A stretch of 64,000 nucleotides of DNA from Afipia sp. P52-10 (GCF_000516555.1 NZ_AZSJ01000003.1:2384814-2448813), one strand, 5' to 3'; positions 36,550 through 46,098 are shown, numbered from the stretch's first letter. Numbers and translations: made by a program. Notes: generated by a model not told the origin, from the sequence alone.

Positions 36550-37628
36550 TCGGCCGCGGTCCGGGATGTTGGCGAGCGGGCCTGGTCGGGAAGCGGCAGA
36601 CTGCCCTGCATGCTGTCGGCTCCCGCCCGCTTGACGATCTTTTCGGCCACGAAGTAGACCGGCCGCGCCTTCAGTTCGTAGATGATCTTGCCGATGTATT
36701 CGCCGACGACGCCGATCATCACCAATTGCATGCCGCCGAGCACCATCACGCCGACGATCACCGACGCATAGCCGGGGACGGATTTGCCGTCGATGAACGT
36801 CTCCCACAGGATCGACAGGCCGAACAAGAAGGCGGCGAAGGCGATCGCCGCACCGAACAGGCTGGCGAGGCGCAGCGGCGCCACCGAGAACGACGTCAGG
36901 CCGTCGATCGACAGGCCGATCAGCCGCGCCGGATTGAACGAGGACTGGCCATGGGCGCGCGGCGCAGGCTCGTAGTCCACCCGCATCTGGCGGAAGCCGA
37001 TCCAGCTCGACAGCCCCTTGAAGAAGCGGTTGCGCTCGGGCAGTTGCCGCAGCGCCGCCGCTGCGCGCGGCGAGAGCAGGCGAAAGTCGCCCGCATCCTC
37101 CGGAATCTTGTGCCGGGCGCGGAAGTTCATCAGCGCATAGAATCCCTTCACCGAAAGCCGCAGCACGGCGGATTCGTTCTTGCGGTGCGCCTTCGCGGTG
37201 TAGACGACGTCGTAGCCGCCCTCGATCCAGTGCTTGACCAGCGTCTCCACCAGGGCCGGCGGGTGTTGGCCGTCGCCGTCCATGAACAGCACCGCGCCGC
37301 CGCGCTGGGCATGGTCGAGCCCCGCCATCAGCGCGGCCTCCTTGCCGAAGTTGCGCGACAACGAGATCACGCTGACGTCGAGAGTGGTGGCCGGCAGGGC
37401 CTGTGCCACTTCCAGCGTATCGTCGGCGCTGCCGTCGTTCACGTACACCACCTCGCAGCGCAGGCCGTAGGCGTCTTTCAACGTGGTCGCGAGGGCGGCG
37501 ATGTTGTCATGCAGCCGCTTGAGTCCCGCGCCCTCGTTGTAAAGCGGCACGACGATCGACAGGCCCTTGGCCGCGGCGGACCGCGCGTCGGCAGTGAGAT
37601 CGGAGATGTCGGCACCTAGCGTCGTCAT
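36546..37628 (-). CDS. Family 2 glycosyltransferase with C-terminal membrane anchor
   Basis: 360 aa from ATG 37628; a GTG at 37664 is possible. GT-A core: IVVPLYNEGAGLKRLHDN, YVNDGSADDTLE, ALFMDGDGQHPPALVE-type DxD segment and PERNRFFKGLSSWIGFRQ. Two membrane segments follow at about 255-325. This is the polyprenyl-phosphate glycosyltransferase pattern (DPM1/GtrB/ArnC-like), in which the sugar is moved onto undecaprenyl phosphate. Coupled to the deacetylase downstream. What the pair modifies is unknown. Confidence 0.88.
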   Translation of the reverse strand: MTTLGADISDLTADARSAAAKGLSIVVPLYNEGAGLKRLHDNIAALATTLKDAYGLRCEVVYVNDGSADDTLEVAQALPATTLDVSVISLSRNFGKEAALMAGLDHAQRGGAVLFMDGDGQHPPALVETLVKHWIEGGYDVVYTAKAHRKNESAVLRLSVKGFYALMNFRARHKIPEDAGDFRLLSPRAAAALRQLPERNRFFKGLSSWIGFRQMRVDYEPAPRAHGQSSFNPARLIGLSIDGLTSFSVAPLRLASLFGAAIAFAAFLFGLSILWETFIDGKSVPGYASVIVGVMVLGGMQLVMIGVVGEYIGKIIYELKARPVYFVAEKIVKRAGADSMQGSLPLPDQARSPTSRTAAE

Positions 37629-37762
37629 CGTCTGTTTCCGTCGGCAGAGCGCGCTGTCGGACACGGCCGTCGGACCACGCTTCGCATCGTCAGGATATGG
37701 TCATGCTGCCGCGCTGTGAACACCCCCGCCGGCGCACTGCCGCATATGGGGCAGAGGCGCTG

Positions 37763-38740
37763 TCAGGATTTCAGAAATGCCTCCAGCCGGGCAAACAGCG
37801 GATTGGCACGGTCGAACACGTAATCGAGCGAGGCGACCGAGACCGCCTCCGCGCCACGCTCGCGCAGGAAGCTCGCCAGCCCGTACAGGTGCTTCGGCGG
37901 GCAGTGCAGCGTCACCATGCCGGACGAGGTCGGTCCGCCGAACGGCGAGACCACGCCGAACCGGCGATGGGCCTCAGTGAGCAGCTCGGCGTTGCAGCCC
38001 TGGAAGCGGGTACGGACCTCCTTGAAGGCTTTCGCGCGCGCGCAGGCGGAGATGTGGTCGAAGATGATGCGCGCGGTGTCGAGCGCATGGCCGTTCCATT
38101 CGGCGGCGCGCGAGGCGACAAGGTTCGCCTGGCTCTTCAGCATCACGCCGTCGTCGAGCACCTTCAGCCCGTTGGCGGCGAGCGTTGCGCCGGTGGTTGT
38201 GATATCGACGATCAGTTCCGCCGTGCCGGAGGCGGGCGCGCCTTCGGTGGCGCCGGCGCTCTCGACAATGCGATAATCGACGACGCCGTGACGGGCGAAG
38301 AAGCCGCGCGTCAGATTGATGTACTTGGTCGCCACCCGCATGCGGCGGTTGTGCTGGGTGCGGAATTCGGTCGAGACGTCGTCGAGGTCGGCCATCGTGC
38401 GCACGTCGATCCAGGCCTGCGGCACGGCGACCACCACATTGGCATAGCCGAAGCCGAGCCCCTGGATCAGCGCGACCTTGTCGTCGGCGTTGACGATGCT
38501 CTCGCGCACCAGATCTTCGCCGGTGACGCCGAGATGCACGGTGCCGCGGGCGAGCTGTGACGCGATCTCGCTCGCCGACAGATAGGCCACCTCGACATTG
38601 TCGAAGCCGGTGATGCTACCGCGATAGTCGCGGGCGCCGCCGCCCTTGGCCATGGCGAGGCCGGCGTTGTTGAAGAACGCGTCGGTGTTTTCCTGCAGCC
38701 GTCCCTTGGAGGGAACGGCGATGACGAATGGCTGGGTCAT
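37763..38740 (-). CDS. hisG: ATP phosphoribosyltransferase HisG, long form
   Basis: 325 aa. It catalyses the first step of histidine synthesis (ATP + PRPP). The HisG core shows [24 protein letters not shown] and [29 protein letters not shown]. The last ~80 residues ([38 protein letters not shown]) resemble the ACT-like regulatory domain of long HisG. Long HisG usually works without HisZ, yet hisZ overlaps upstream (ATGA at 38737-38740), so this gene pair is unusual. Confidence 0.95.
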   Translation of the reverse strand: MTQPFVIAVPSKGRLQENTDAFFNNAGLAMAKGGGARDYRGSITGFDNVEVAYLSASEIASQLARGTVHLGVTGEDLVRESIVNADDKVALIQGLGFGYANVVVAVPQAWIDVRTMADLDDVSTEFRTQHNRRMRVATKYINLTRGFFARHGVVDYRIVESAGATEGAPASGTAELIVDITTTGATLAANGLKVLDDGVMLKSQANLVASRAAEWNGHALDTARIIFDHISACARAKAFKEVRTRFQGCNAELLTEAHRRFGVVSPFGGPTSSGMVTLHCPPKHLYGLASFLRERGAEAVSVASLDYVFDRANPLFARLEAFLKS

Positions 38741-39882
38741 GCGATGTCTCCGGCTTGCGCCAGCGCGTCGATCCAGACCGAGAAGCCGACCGCCGGGATC
38801 GGCGCTTCGGCGCCGAGCCGTGTCAGCAGGCCGTCATAGCGGCCGCCGGCGACCAGCGGCTCCGCGCCGTTGCCTCGCGCGTGCAACTCAAACTCGAAGC
38901 CGGTGTAGTAGTCGATGCCGCGGCCGAACGCGGTGGCAAAGCGGATCGAGGCGACGTCGAGGCCACGCGCCGCCATGAAGCCGATCCGCTGTTCGAGCAG
39001 GTCGATCGCGGTTGCGATGTCGAGCTTGGCGTCCGCAGCAAGCGCGCGCAGCTGCGCTACCGCATCGTCCGGCTCGCCGGTGATTGCCAGGAAGCGCTCG
39101 ATCGCCATCACGGTTTCCTTCGGCAGCGCGCCGCCGGCCATGGTCGATTGCTCGAGGAAGCGGTCGGCGATCTCGGCATTGCTGCGGCCGGAGAGGTTGG
39201 TCGCGCCGGCGATCGAGATCAGGTCGCGCACCAGCGCCAGCGCCGCCTTGCGGTCGGAGCCGGCGAGCGCTGCCAGCACGCCGTGATAGTCGGTGCGGCT
39301 TGCGCTGGTGGCGAGCGTCATGCGCTGCAGATCCTGCGCGAGGCTGATCTTGCGGTTGAAATCCTTCATCAGTCGCCGCTTCCATACCGGCGCGAGGTCG
39401 AGCGCGGCAATCAGCGCAGCGAACAGGCCGACATCGCCGGTGCGGATCTCCACGTCCTTCAGGCCGAAGGCGGCGGTGGCTTCCAGGCCCAGCGCCAGCA
39501 TCTCCGCGTCGGCGGCGGCGCTGTCCTTGCGGCCGAACGACTCGACGCCGGCCTGCACGAATTCGCTCGCGCGGCCGTCGCGATAGCGGAACACCGGGCC
39601 GAGATAGCAGAAGCCTTTCGGCTCGCCGGCCTTGCCGGACGCGAGGTAGTCCCGCGCCACCGGAATGGTCAGGTCTGGGCGCAGACACAGCTCGTCGCCG
39701 CTGGCATCGGTGGTCAGGTACAGGCTCTTGCGGATGTCCTCGCCCGACAGGTCGAGGAACGGCTCGGCCGGCTGCAGGATCGAGGGGTGCGCCGGCGCAT
39801 AGCCGGCCGCCGCAAACGACGCCAGCAGGGCGTCCGCGCGGGCGGCGGAGCCGGTCGCTGAGGGCGCGGCGGGGGTGGTCAT
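38737..39882 (-). CDS. hisZ: HisZ, regulatory subunit of ATP phosphoribosyltransferase
   Basis: 381 aa. It is a paralogue of the histidyl-tRNA synthetase catalytic core without anticodon-binding domain, and pairs with HisG. Class II motif 1/2-like segments are visible ([34 protein letters not shown]), and the C-terminal motif is [17 protein letters not shown] with [10 protein letters not shown]. Its stop overlaps the hisG start. A perfect 17-bp palindrome with further GTTGCGA copies lies 44 bp upstream of the start. Confidence 0.95.
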   Translation of the reverse strand: MTTPAAPSATGSAARADALLASFAAAGYAPAHPSILQPAEPFLDLSGEDIRKSLYLTTDASGDELCLRPDLTIPVARDYLASGKAGEPKGFCYLGPVFRYRDGRASEFVQAGVESFGRKDSAAADAEMLALGLEATAAFGLKDVEIRTGDVGLFAALIAALDLAPVWKRRLMKDFNRKISLAQDLQRMTLATSASRTDYHGVLAALAGSDRKAALALVRDLISIAGATNLSGRSNAEIADRFLEQSTMAGGALPKETVMAIERFLAITGEPDDAVAQLRALAADAKLDIATAIDLLEQRIGFMAARGLDVASIRFATAFGRGIDYYTGFEFELHARGNGAEPLVAGGRYDGLLTRLGAEAPIPAVGFSVWIDALAQAGDIA

Positions 39883-39904
39883 CGATAAATTCCGCTCAAC
39901 AGAT

Positions 39905-39942
39905 GTTGCGATCGTTGCGACATGTGTTGCGATAATCGCAAC
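39905..39942. promoter_or_regulatory. Palindrome and direct repeats of GTTGCGA upstream of hisZG
   Basis: GTTGCGAT-A-ATCGCAAC (39926-39942) is a perfect palindrome. Two further GTTGCGA copies lie at 39905 and 39914. They sit 20-60 bp upstream of the hisZ start, in a region AT-richer than its surroundings. This fits a repressor or activator site, but I know no matching regulator. Confidence 0.6.
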
Positions 39943-40089
39943 GTTGCGCGGCGTTTAGCACGCGCCGCCGCAACTTTCATCTGGCGATCGAGCAACCCGG
40001 CGTGGCAGCTGCCAAATACCTTAACGCCTTCATATCCAAGGTGGAATTCGCCTAACGGGCGGATTTGGCGTCCCGAGCGGGGCCGTGTG

Positions 40090-40827
40090 TCACCCCAGCA
40101 CGGCCTGCACCAGCGCCAGCGCCGCCACCGCCGCGGTATCGGCCCGCAGGATGCGCGGCCCGAGCGACAGGCGGACGTGGTTCTCCTGCCGCAGCAGCCA
40201 GGCGCGTTCCGCCTCGGAGAACCCGCCCTCAGGGCCGATTAGCACATCGATGCCGCCAGCGGCCCGGTCGCGGACCGCCTCCAGCGCTGCCACCGGGCTC
40301 TGCACTTCGGCGTCCTCGTCACAGAACACCAGGAGGTCCATAGGGTCGCGCTGGTCGAGGAAGCGCTCCAGCGGCACTGGCTCGCTGACCTCGGCGATGG
40401 TCAGGATACCGCACTGCTCGGCGGCTTCGATGACATTGGCCCGCATGCGCTCCAGGTTGAGCCGCGAAACCTGGGTGTGCTGGGTCAGCACTGGACAGAG
40501 CGCGGCTGCGCCCATCTCGACCGCCTTCTGCGCCATGTAGTCGAGCCGCGCATGCTTCAGCGGCGCAAAGACGTACCGCAGACGCGTCGGCGGCTGCTGC
40601 GCGCGCTGCTGCGTGTCGATCACCAGGGCGTCGATGCGCTTGCGGCCGGCGAGGCTGGCGCGCCATTCGCCGTCGCGGCCGTTGAAGGCCAGCACGGCGT
40701 CACCGGCGCCGAGCCGCAGCACGTTGCCGAGATAATTGGCCTGCGCCTTGTCGAGCGGAACGGCGGCGCCCGGCATGAGCGGGGCGTCAAGATAGAGGCG
40801 CGGCGTGCGGAAGTCGTAGCGAGGCAT
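40090..40827 (-). CDS. rsmE: 16S rRNA (uracil-1498 N3)-methyltransferase
   Basis: 245 aa from ATG 40827. RsmE methylates U1498 of 16S rRNA using SAM. The C-terminal SPOUT knot is clear: DVLIGPEGGFSEAERAWL and LSLGPRILRADTAAVAALAL. The N-terminal PUA-like part has NYLGNVLRLGAGDAVLAFNG. In-frame sequence upstream is open but has no good start or homology, so the shorter start is used. It faces away from the unknown secreted gene. Confidence 0.94.
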   Translation of the reverse strand: MPRYDFRTPRLYLDAPLMPGAAVPLDKAQANYLGNVLRLGAGDAVLAFNGRDGEWRASLAGRKRIDALVIDTQQRAQQPPTRLRYVFAPLKHARLDYMAQKAVEMGAAALCPVLTQHTQVSRLNLERMRANVIEAAEQCGILTIAEVSEPVPLERFLDQRDPMDLLVFCDEDAEVQSPVAALEAVRDRAAGGIDVLIGPEGGFSEAERAWLLRQENHVRLSLGPRILRADTAAVAALALVQAVLG

Positions 40828-41321
40828 CGAGCCTGATCCTGGCAGGTGAGAGCCGGTTCGGAGCCGGATCAGGCTGATCCAGACCCAGGCATGACCCCGA
40901 GAAGGGAAACCGGTTTTCCGATACGGATCATGCTCATACAGAAAGATGCGGCCCTGCCTAGAGTGTTTCGAGCGGCCCAGGCTCGCGCGATCGATACCGT
41001 CAGGACCGGCAGGTATGGTCCGGTGCGAAACGGCCGACCGGCCTCCTGCCCGTTCGACCCGGAGCCGTGCGCTTTGGCCGCGTCCGGAAATGGAACCATG
41101 CCGCGGGAATGCCGAAATCATCGGGTTGTTAACGGGATTGGGTCATCGTAAAATTCGCTTGCGCGGGGTGGTCCGGGAGGCCTTCTGTTGGCTCTGGCAC
41201 CTCCGGTCGGGCCCCAAACCGCGCAAGACCCATAAGTTTCCGGTTCGCTGATCCGGTATTCGCAGGGCCGCCCTGCGGGCCCGGTTCGAGACATGGACAG
41301 CTTATCGTTGAGGGAATCATC
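40828..41321. other. Long intergenic region with palindromes
   Basis: About 490 bp without a convincing gene. GCCTGATCC (40831-40839) and GGATCAGGC (40866-40874) are perfect inverted arms. GCATGACC...GGATCATGC (40889-40934) is a member of the dispersed repeat family at 22660. Downstream, a GC arm pair lies near 41263-41283 (GCAGGGCCGCCCTGCGGGCCC). The last 20 bp contain GAGGGA, the ribosome site of the following gene. Confidence 0.65.
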
Positions 41322-42068
41322 TTGACCGTTCGACGCTTTTCGATCCCGTTGAGCTTCGCTGCCACCTTCGGCGTCACCGTTGCGGTCATAGCCGCGATGA
41401 CCACCGGAGCAGCCGCGCAGGGGGCGTTCCCGGCGCCGCTGCCGAATCAGTCCGGCGGCGCGGCCTCGCCGTTCCCGCCAGTGAACGGTGCGGGGGCGAG
41501 CCCGAGCAACGCCGCCGCGTCTCCATTCCCGCCGGTCAATTCGGCCGCCGCGCCCCCGAGCGCATTCCCCTCGCAAGGCGCGGCACCGCTCGGCGGTGGA
41601 CTGGGCGGCGGCGCGTTTGGCGGTGGCGGTGCGCCCGGCGGCGGGGGCGGTGCATCCGAGCAGGAACAGTGCATGAAGCAGTTCGGGCCGCTGCGCGAGG
41701 AGGCCCAGCGCCGCGCCAACCTGATCAAGGCCGCGAGCGAGCGCAAAGCGCCGGCGCAGGAAGCCTGCAAGCTGATCAACAACTTCGTGCAGGCGGAAGC
41801 CAAGCTGGTGGCGTTCGTCACCTCCAAGCAGAGCCTCTGTCATATTCCAGCGGATATTCCGAAGCAGATGAAGACGGGGCATGCCCGCACGCTTGAATTG
41901 CGCAAGAACGTCTGCGCGGCGGCGACCGCCCAGCAGCAGGGCGGGCCGGCTGCGCCGCCGAGCCTGAGCGAGGTGCTGAGCTCCTCGGGCGGCGTCGAGA
42001 CGCGGGCCGCCACCCGCAGCGGCGGTAGTACATTCGACACGATCAATGGTAACGTGCTGGCGCGCTGA
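41322..42068 (+). CDS. Secreted protein with Cys-containing C-terminal domain, unknown
   Basis: 248 aa starting at TTG 41322, with GAGGGA 6 bp upstream. The N-terminus is a signal peptide (LSFAATFGVTVAVIAAMTTGAAAQ). Residues 30-110 are Pro/Ala/Gly-rich and low-complexity (ASPFPPVNG occurs as a near-repeat). A helical C-terminal domain of about 90 residues has four Cys (QEQCMKQFG, QEACKLIN, SLCHIPADI, KNVCAAAT). The Cys spacing suggests disulfides in the periplasm. I do not know its family. It lies 29 bp upstream of ubiA. Confidence 0.75.
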   Translation: MTVRRFSIPLSFAATFGVTVAVIAAMTTGAAAQGAFPAPLPNQSGGAASPFPPVNGAGASPSNAAASPFPPVNSAAAPPSAFPSQGAAPLGGGLGGGAFGGGGAPGGGGGASEQEQCMKQFGPLREEAQRRANLIKAASERKAPAQEACKLINNFVQAEAKLVAFVTSKQSLCHIPADIPKQMKTGHARTLELRKNVCAAATAQQQGGPAAPPSLSEVLSSSGGVETRAATRSGGSTFDTINGNVLAR

Positions 42069-42097
42069 TCCGGCGCGCTGATGCTGACATGGTTCCC

Positions 42098-43030
42098 ATG
42101 AGCGACATCTCCGGCCGCGTTGCCGATTCCACCGGCAACTGGGTCGATTCGCTGGCGCCCGAATGGGCCAAGCCCTACCTGCGCCTGGCGCGTTATGACC
42201 GGCCGATCGGCTCGTGGCTGTTGCTGCTGCCGTGCTGGTGGTCGGCGGCGCTGGCGGCCGGAATCGCGCACGACGTTCGTTCGCTGCCCTGGGTGCTGGC
42301 GTTGTTCTTCGTCGGCGCGTTCGTGATGCGCGGCGCGGGCTGCACCTGGAACGACATCACCGACCGCGATCTCGACGCCAAAGTGGAACGGACGCGGTCG
42401 CGGCCAATTCCGGCCGGGCAGGTGAGCGTCACCGGCGCCGTCCTGTTCCTGGTGGTGCAGGCGCTGATCGGCCTTGCCGTGCTGCTGCAGTTCAGCACCT
42501 ACGCCATCGTCGTCGGCATCGCCTCGCTCGGCGTCGTCGCGATCTATCCATTCATGAAGCGCATCACCTACTGGCCGCAGGTCGTGCTCGGGCTCGCCTT
42601 CTCTTGGGGCGCGCTGATGGGCTTCGCAGTGACGCTCGGCATGCTCGGATGGGCGGCGCTCGCGCTCTACGCCGGATCGATCGCCTGGGTGATCGCCTAC
42701 GACACCATCTATGCGCATCAGGACCGCGAGGACGATGCGCTGATCGGGGTGAAATCGACGGCGCTGCTGTTCGGCGCGAACACGCCGCGGATGCTCGCGT
42801 TGTTCTACAGCGTTGCAGTGGTGCTGATCGGCGTGTCGATCTGGTTTGCGCGCGGTGGCTGGCTCGCGGGTCTCGGCCTGCTGGCGTTCGCCGCGCATCT
42901 GGCCTGGCAGGTGCGCGCGATCCGGATCGACGATCCGGCGCTCTGTCTGCGCCTGTTCAAATCGAATCGCGATGCGGGCCTCTTGCTGTTCGCAGGCCTC
43001 GCCGCCGACGCGTTGGTTCGTTCGCTTTAA
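42098..43030 (+). CDS. ubiA: 4-hydroxybenzoate polyprenyltransferase
   Basis: 310 aa from ATG 42098 (ATG 42089 also in frame). It prenylates 4-hydroxybenzoate in ubiquinone synthesis in the inner membrane. Asp-rich motif 1 is NDITDRDLDAKVERTRSRP and motif 2 is AYDTIYAHQDREDD. About eight membrane segments separate and follow them. The length is standard. It may be co-transcribed with the secreted unknown upstream, as only 29 bp separate them. Confidence 0.95.
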   Translation: MSDISGRVADSTGNWVDSLAPEWAKPYLRLARYDRPIGSWLLLLPCWWSAALAAGIAHDVRSLPWVLALFFVGAFVMRGAGCTWNDITDRDLDAKVERTRSRPIPAGQVSVTGAVLFLVVQALIGLAVLLQFSTYAIVVGIASLGVVAIYPFMKRITYWPQVVLGLAFSWGALMGFAVTLGMLGWAALALYAGSIAWVIAYDTIYAHQDREDDALIGVKSTALLFGANTPRMLALFYSVAVVLIGVSIWFARGGWLAGLGLLAFAAHLAWQVRAIRIDDPALCLRLFKSNRDAGLLLFAGLAADALVRSL

Positions 43031-43040
43031 GGTGCCCTGA

Positions 43041-43070
43041 GTGGGAGCCGGTTTTCGGGACAGATCATGC
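43041..43070. repeat. Partial dispersed repeat (GTGGGAGCCGGTTTTCGG type)
   Basis: Read from 43041, GTGGGAGCCGGTTTTCGG and GATCATGC match the right part of the copies at 40889 and 53542. The left arm is missing. It follows the ubiA stop by about 10 bp. Confidence 0.55.
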
Positions 43071-43154
43071 CCGAAACAAGAATCCGAAGCGCGATAACAC
43101 TCGATCCGGATCGCGCTTGAGCAGTCTCAACTGAGAGATGTTAGGCAAGCGAGA

Positions 43155-43682
43155 TTAGGTGCGCGCGATGATCTCGCGCTCGCCGCGATGAATGCTCATG
43201 GTGGCGATGCTGCCGCCGGCCTTGCGGCGTAGCAGGATCGACGGCCTGCGGGTCTTGATGGCGTTGCGGCGACGACGACGCGGCGCGGGCTTGCGAACCG
43301 CGTCGGCGGCCTGCTCGTCGAGGCGCGGCAGCGCCAAAGTATCCGACCAGACCTGCCAGTCGGTGTCGACGCTGTCGTCGCTCACCGTCAGCGGCACCGA
43401 CAGCGACGGATCGCGATGTTTCAGGATCAGCGTCGGTGCACCCTCGATGGTGCGCAGCGCGACGCCGAGATAATCGCTGATGCGGACGTTGATCGCCATC
43501 CGCATACCCCGCACCGCGCGGTGCAACGTCACACGGTCGCGGCGGATTTCGATGCGGCGGACACCGCCATCGGCGCGCGTGTCGCGCGCCTCGAAGCTCG
43601 CCGGTAGAGAAAGAGGGTCGAGCCGCTCAGCACGGCTCGACCCGGCGGGTGCAACCCCGCTGGTGGATGTTTGACGCCTCAC
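43155..43682 (-). CDS. DUF6101 family protein
   Basis: 175 aa. The N-terminus has RRQTSTSGVAPAGSSRAERLDP and a central part VTLHRAVRGMRMAINVRISDYLGVALR, followed by a basic C-terminal segment RRRRRNAIKTRRPSILLRR. I recall the same architecture in Rhizobiales proteins annotated DUF6101. There is no signal peptide. Function is unknown; the basic tail could bind nucleic acid, which is only a guess. It converges with ubiA. Confidence 0.75.
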   Translation of the reverse strand: MRRQTSTSGVAPAGSSRAERLDPLSLPASFEARDTRADGGVRRIEIRRDRVTLHRAVRGMRMAINVRISDYLGVALRTIEGAPTLILKHRDPSLSVPLTVSDDSVDTDWQVWSDTLALPRLDEQAADAVRKPAPRRRRRNAIKTRRPSILLRRKAGGSIATMSIHRGEREIIART

Positions 43683-43928
43683 GGCTTTCGTCTCCCCGCC
43701 GGAATTATTGCCCGGTCGATGGGAGGACTTTGCCAGAGCCGCGGCCGGATTCGCTTAACGAGGCTGGTTAAAAGACTCTACCCTCGCCGCATACTTGACG
43801 AGTCCTTGCCGATTTCCTGAAAAACCCTTTATGTGCAGGGTGAATCACGGTTGAAACCCGCATCAATCAAGCACATCTCTAGCGTTCCATCTCTGTCGCA
43901 TTCTGCGACACCCAATCAGGATCGTTCT

Positions 43929-45320
43929 GTGTCCCAATCCACGACAGCCTCCCGCGGCACTCTTTCGGACAAAACCGGCCTGCTCGATCAATCCGCGCTG
44001 ACGGAACTCGCACAACGTCTCGTTGAGGCGGCCAAGCGTGCCGGTGCGGACGCCGCCGACGCGGTCGCCGTGCGCGGCGTTTCGCAAAGCGTGGAGATCC
44101 GCGACGGCAATGTCGAAGCATCCGAGCGTTCGGAAGGCGACGACGTCGGCTTGCGTGTGCTGGTGGGGCGCCGCCAGGCAGTGGTATCGACCAACGATAT
44201 CGCCGCCGATGCCGCAGCGCTCGCCGAACGCGCGGTGGCGATGGCGCGGATCGCGCCGGACGATCCCTATGCCGGATTGGCCGATCCGGCGCTGCTGGCG
44301 AAGACGTTTCCCGAGCTCGACCTGCTCGATCCGCATCTGCCGTCGGTTGATGAACTCGAACGGCGCGCGCACGAAGCGGAGGCGGCGGGCCTTGCGGTCA
44401 ACGGCGTGAGCAAGTCCGATGGCGCCGGGGCGTCGGCCGGTATCGGCGGCATGGTGCTGGTCACCAGCACCGGCTTCTGCGGCGCCTACCTGCGGTCGAG
44501 CCAGGGCATCTCGATGACGGCCATCGCCGGCGAGGGCACCGGCATGGAACGCGACTACGATTTCACTTCAGCGATCCATGCCTCCGACCTCGCGACGCCA
44601 GAGAGCGTCGGCAAGGGCGCGGCCGCGCGCGCGGTGGCGCGGATCAATCCGCGCAAGGTCGCAACCACCAAGGTTCCGGTGGTGTTCGATCCGCGTGTGG
44701 CGGGGTCGTTGGTCGGCCATCTGATGGGCGCGATCAACGGCGCGTCGATCGCCCGCAAGACCAGCTTCCTGAAGGACCGGATGGGCCAGCAGCTGTTCGA
44801 CAAGGCCATCAGCATCATCGACGATCCGTTGCGCCTGCGCGGCCTGCGCTCGCAGCCGTTCGATGCTGAGGGCGTCGCGGTGAAGCCGCTTGCGTTCATC
44901 GAGAATGGTGTGCTGACGTCGTGGGTGCTGGACTCGACCACCGCGCGCGAGCTCGGGCTCGTCACCAACGGCCGCGCGCATCGTGGCGTGTCGTCATCGC
45001 CGTCGCCGGGCGGCTACAACCTGCACATGACCGCAGGCAAGCTGTCGCCGGCGGAGTTGATCGCCGACATCAAGAGCGGCTTCTACGTCACCGAGCTGAT
45101 CGGCTCCGGCGTCAACGGCGTCACGGGCGACTATAGCCGCGGCGCCAGCGGATTCTGGATCGAGAACGGGCAGATCGCCTATCCGGTCAGCGAGGTGACG
45201 ATCGCCGGGCATCTGCTCGACATCTTCAAGTCGCTGACCCCGGCGAACGATCTCGTCTTCAAATACGGCGTCAACGCGCCGACACTGCGTATCGAAGGGC
45301 TGACGATTGCAGGCCGCTGA
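43929..45320 (+). CDS. pmbA: TldD/PmbA family metalloprotease-like protein, PmbA-type
   Basis: 463 aa from GTG 43929 with AGGA at 43918-43921. The open frame reaches back to 43833, where a GTG also exists; the added N-terminus has no homology that I see. PmbA (TldE) partners TldD, which holds the metal site, in processing peptides such as microcins or trimming pyrroloquinoline quinone precursors. The typical GVNGVTGDYSRGASGFWIENG and NNLVTNGRAHRG-like segments are present; HExxH is absent, as expected for this subunit. cysQ overlaps its 3' end by 14 bp. Confidence 0.9.
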   Translation: MSQSTTASRGTLSDKTGLLDQSALTELAQRLVEAAKRAGADAADAVAVRGVSQSVEIRDGNVEASERSEGDDVGLRVLVGRRQAVVSTNDIAADAAALAERAVAMARIAPDDPYAGLADPALLAKTFPELDLLDPHLPSVDELERRAHEAEAAGLAVNGVSKSDGAGASAGIGGMVLVTSTGFCGAYLRSSQGISMTAIAGEGTGMERDYDFTSAIHASDLATPESVGKGAAARAVARINPRKVATTKVPVVFDPRVAGSLVGHLMGAINGASIARKTSFLKDRMGQQLFDKAISIIDDPLRLRGLRSQPFDAEGVAVKPLAFIENGVLTSWVLDSTTARELGLVTNGRAHRGVSSSPSPGGYNLHMTAGKLSPAELIADIKSGFYVTELIGSGVNGVTGDYSRGASGFWIENGQIAYPVSEVTIAGHLLDIFKSLTPANDLVFKYGVNAPTLRIEGLTIAGR

Positions 45321-46098
45321 CGCCGAGATCGCGCACGACGCCGCGTTGCTGACGCAAACGGTGCGCGCAGCGGGCGCGCTCGCGCGCACGATGTATCGCA
45401 CCGATATCAGGCAGTGGACCAAGAGCGGTTCCTCGCCGGTGTCGGAGGCTGACATCGCGGTGGACGAGCTGATCCGCCAGCGGCTGCAGGCGGCGACGCC
45501 GGATTACGGCTGGCTGTCGGAGGAGAGTGTCGACGATCGCTCGCGTCTGCGGAAGCAGCGGGTGTGGATCGTCGATCCGATCGACGGCACGCGCGCCTAT
45601 CTCGGCGGGCGGCAGGACTGGTCGGTCAGCGTCGCGCTGGTGCAGGATGGACGGCCGAAGCTCGCGGCTGTGTTCGCGCCCGCTACCGACGAATTCTTCT
45701 TCGCGAGCGACGGCGGCGGCGCCACCCTCAATGGCGAGCCGATCGCGGCGTCCGCCGGCGACGCGTTCGACATCGATCGCATGGCGGGACCGCACTTCCT
45801 GCTCAACCGCGTGCGCGGCGCATCATCGCCGGAGCTGCGCAACTACAAGATCGGCTCGCTTGCGCTGCGCATCAGCCGCGTCGCGCAGGGGGCGCTGGAT
45901 GCAGCCTTCGTCGGTGGCAACAGCCGCGACTGGGATCTCGCCGCCGCCGACCTGCTGCTGCACGAAGCGGGTGGGCGGCTGACGTCGTTGCAAGGCGAGG
46001 CGCTGGCGTACAATCGCGTCGAGGTGACCCATCAGGTGCTGGTGGCGGCGGGGGCTGCACGCAGCGCGCGTCTGATCGCGCATCTCGCGACCCACTGA
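45307..46098 (+). CDS. cysQ: Inositol monophosphatase family, CysQ-like 3'(2'),5'-bisphosphate nucleotidase
   Basis: 263 aa from TTG 45307, overlapping the end of pmbA. It belongs to the Mg-dependent phosphatase superfamily: LSEESVDD, then WIVDPIDGTRAYLGG as motif A, and the second metal motif DWDLAAADLLLHEAGG. CysQ removes the 3'-phosphate of PAP from sulfate assimilation. The assignment within the superfamily (CysQ versus inositol monophosphatase) is not certain from motifs alone. Confidence 0.85.
   Translation: MQAADAEIAHDAALLTQTVRAAGALARTMYRTDIRQWTKSGSSPVSEADIAVDELIRQRLQAATPDYGWLSEESVDDRSRLRKQRVWIVDPIDGTRAYLGGRQDWSVSVALVQDGRPKLAAVFAPATDEFFFASDGGGATLNGEPIAASAGDAFDIDRMAGPHFLLNRVRGASSPELRNYKIGSLALRISRVAQGALDAAFVGGNSRDWDLAAADLLLHEAGGRLTSLQGEALAYNRVEVTHQVLVAAGAARSARLIAHLATH

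Noticed and set aside
40828-41321. Possible tRNA near GGTTCGAGAC
   Set aside because: The T-arm-like word has no pairing stems or acceptor arm around it.
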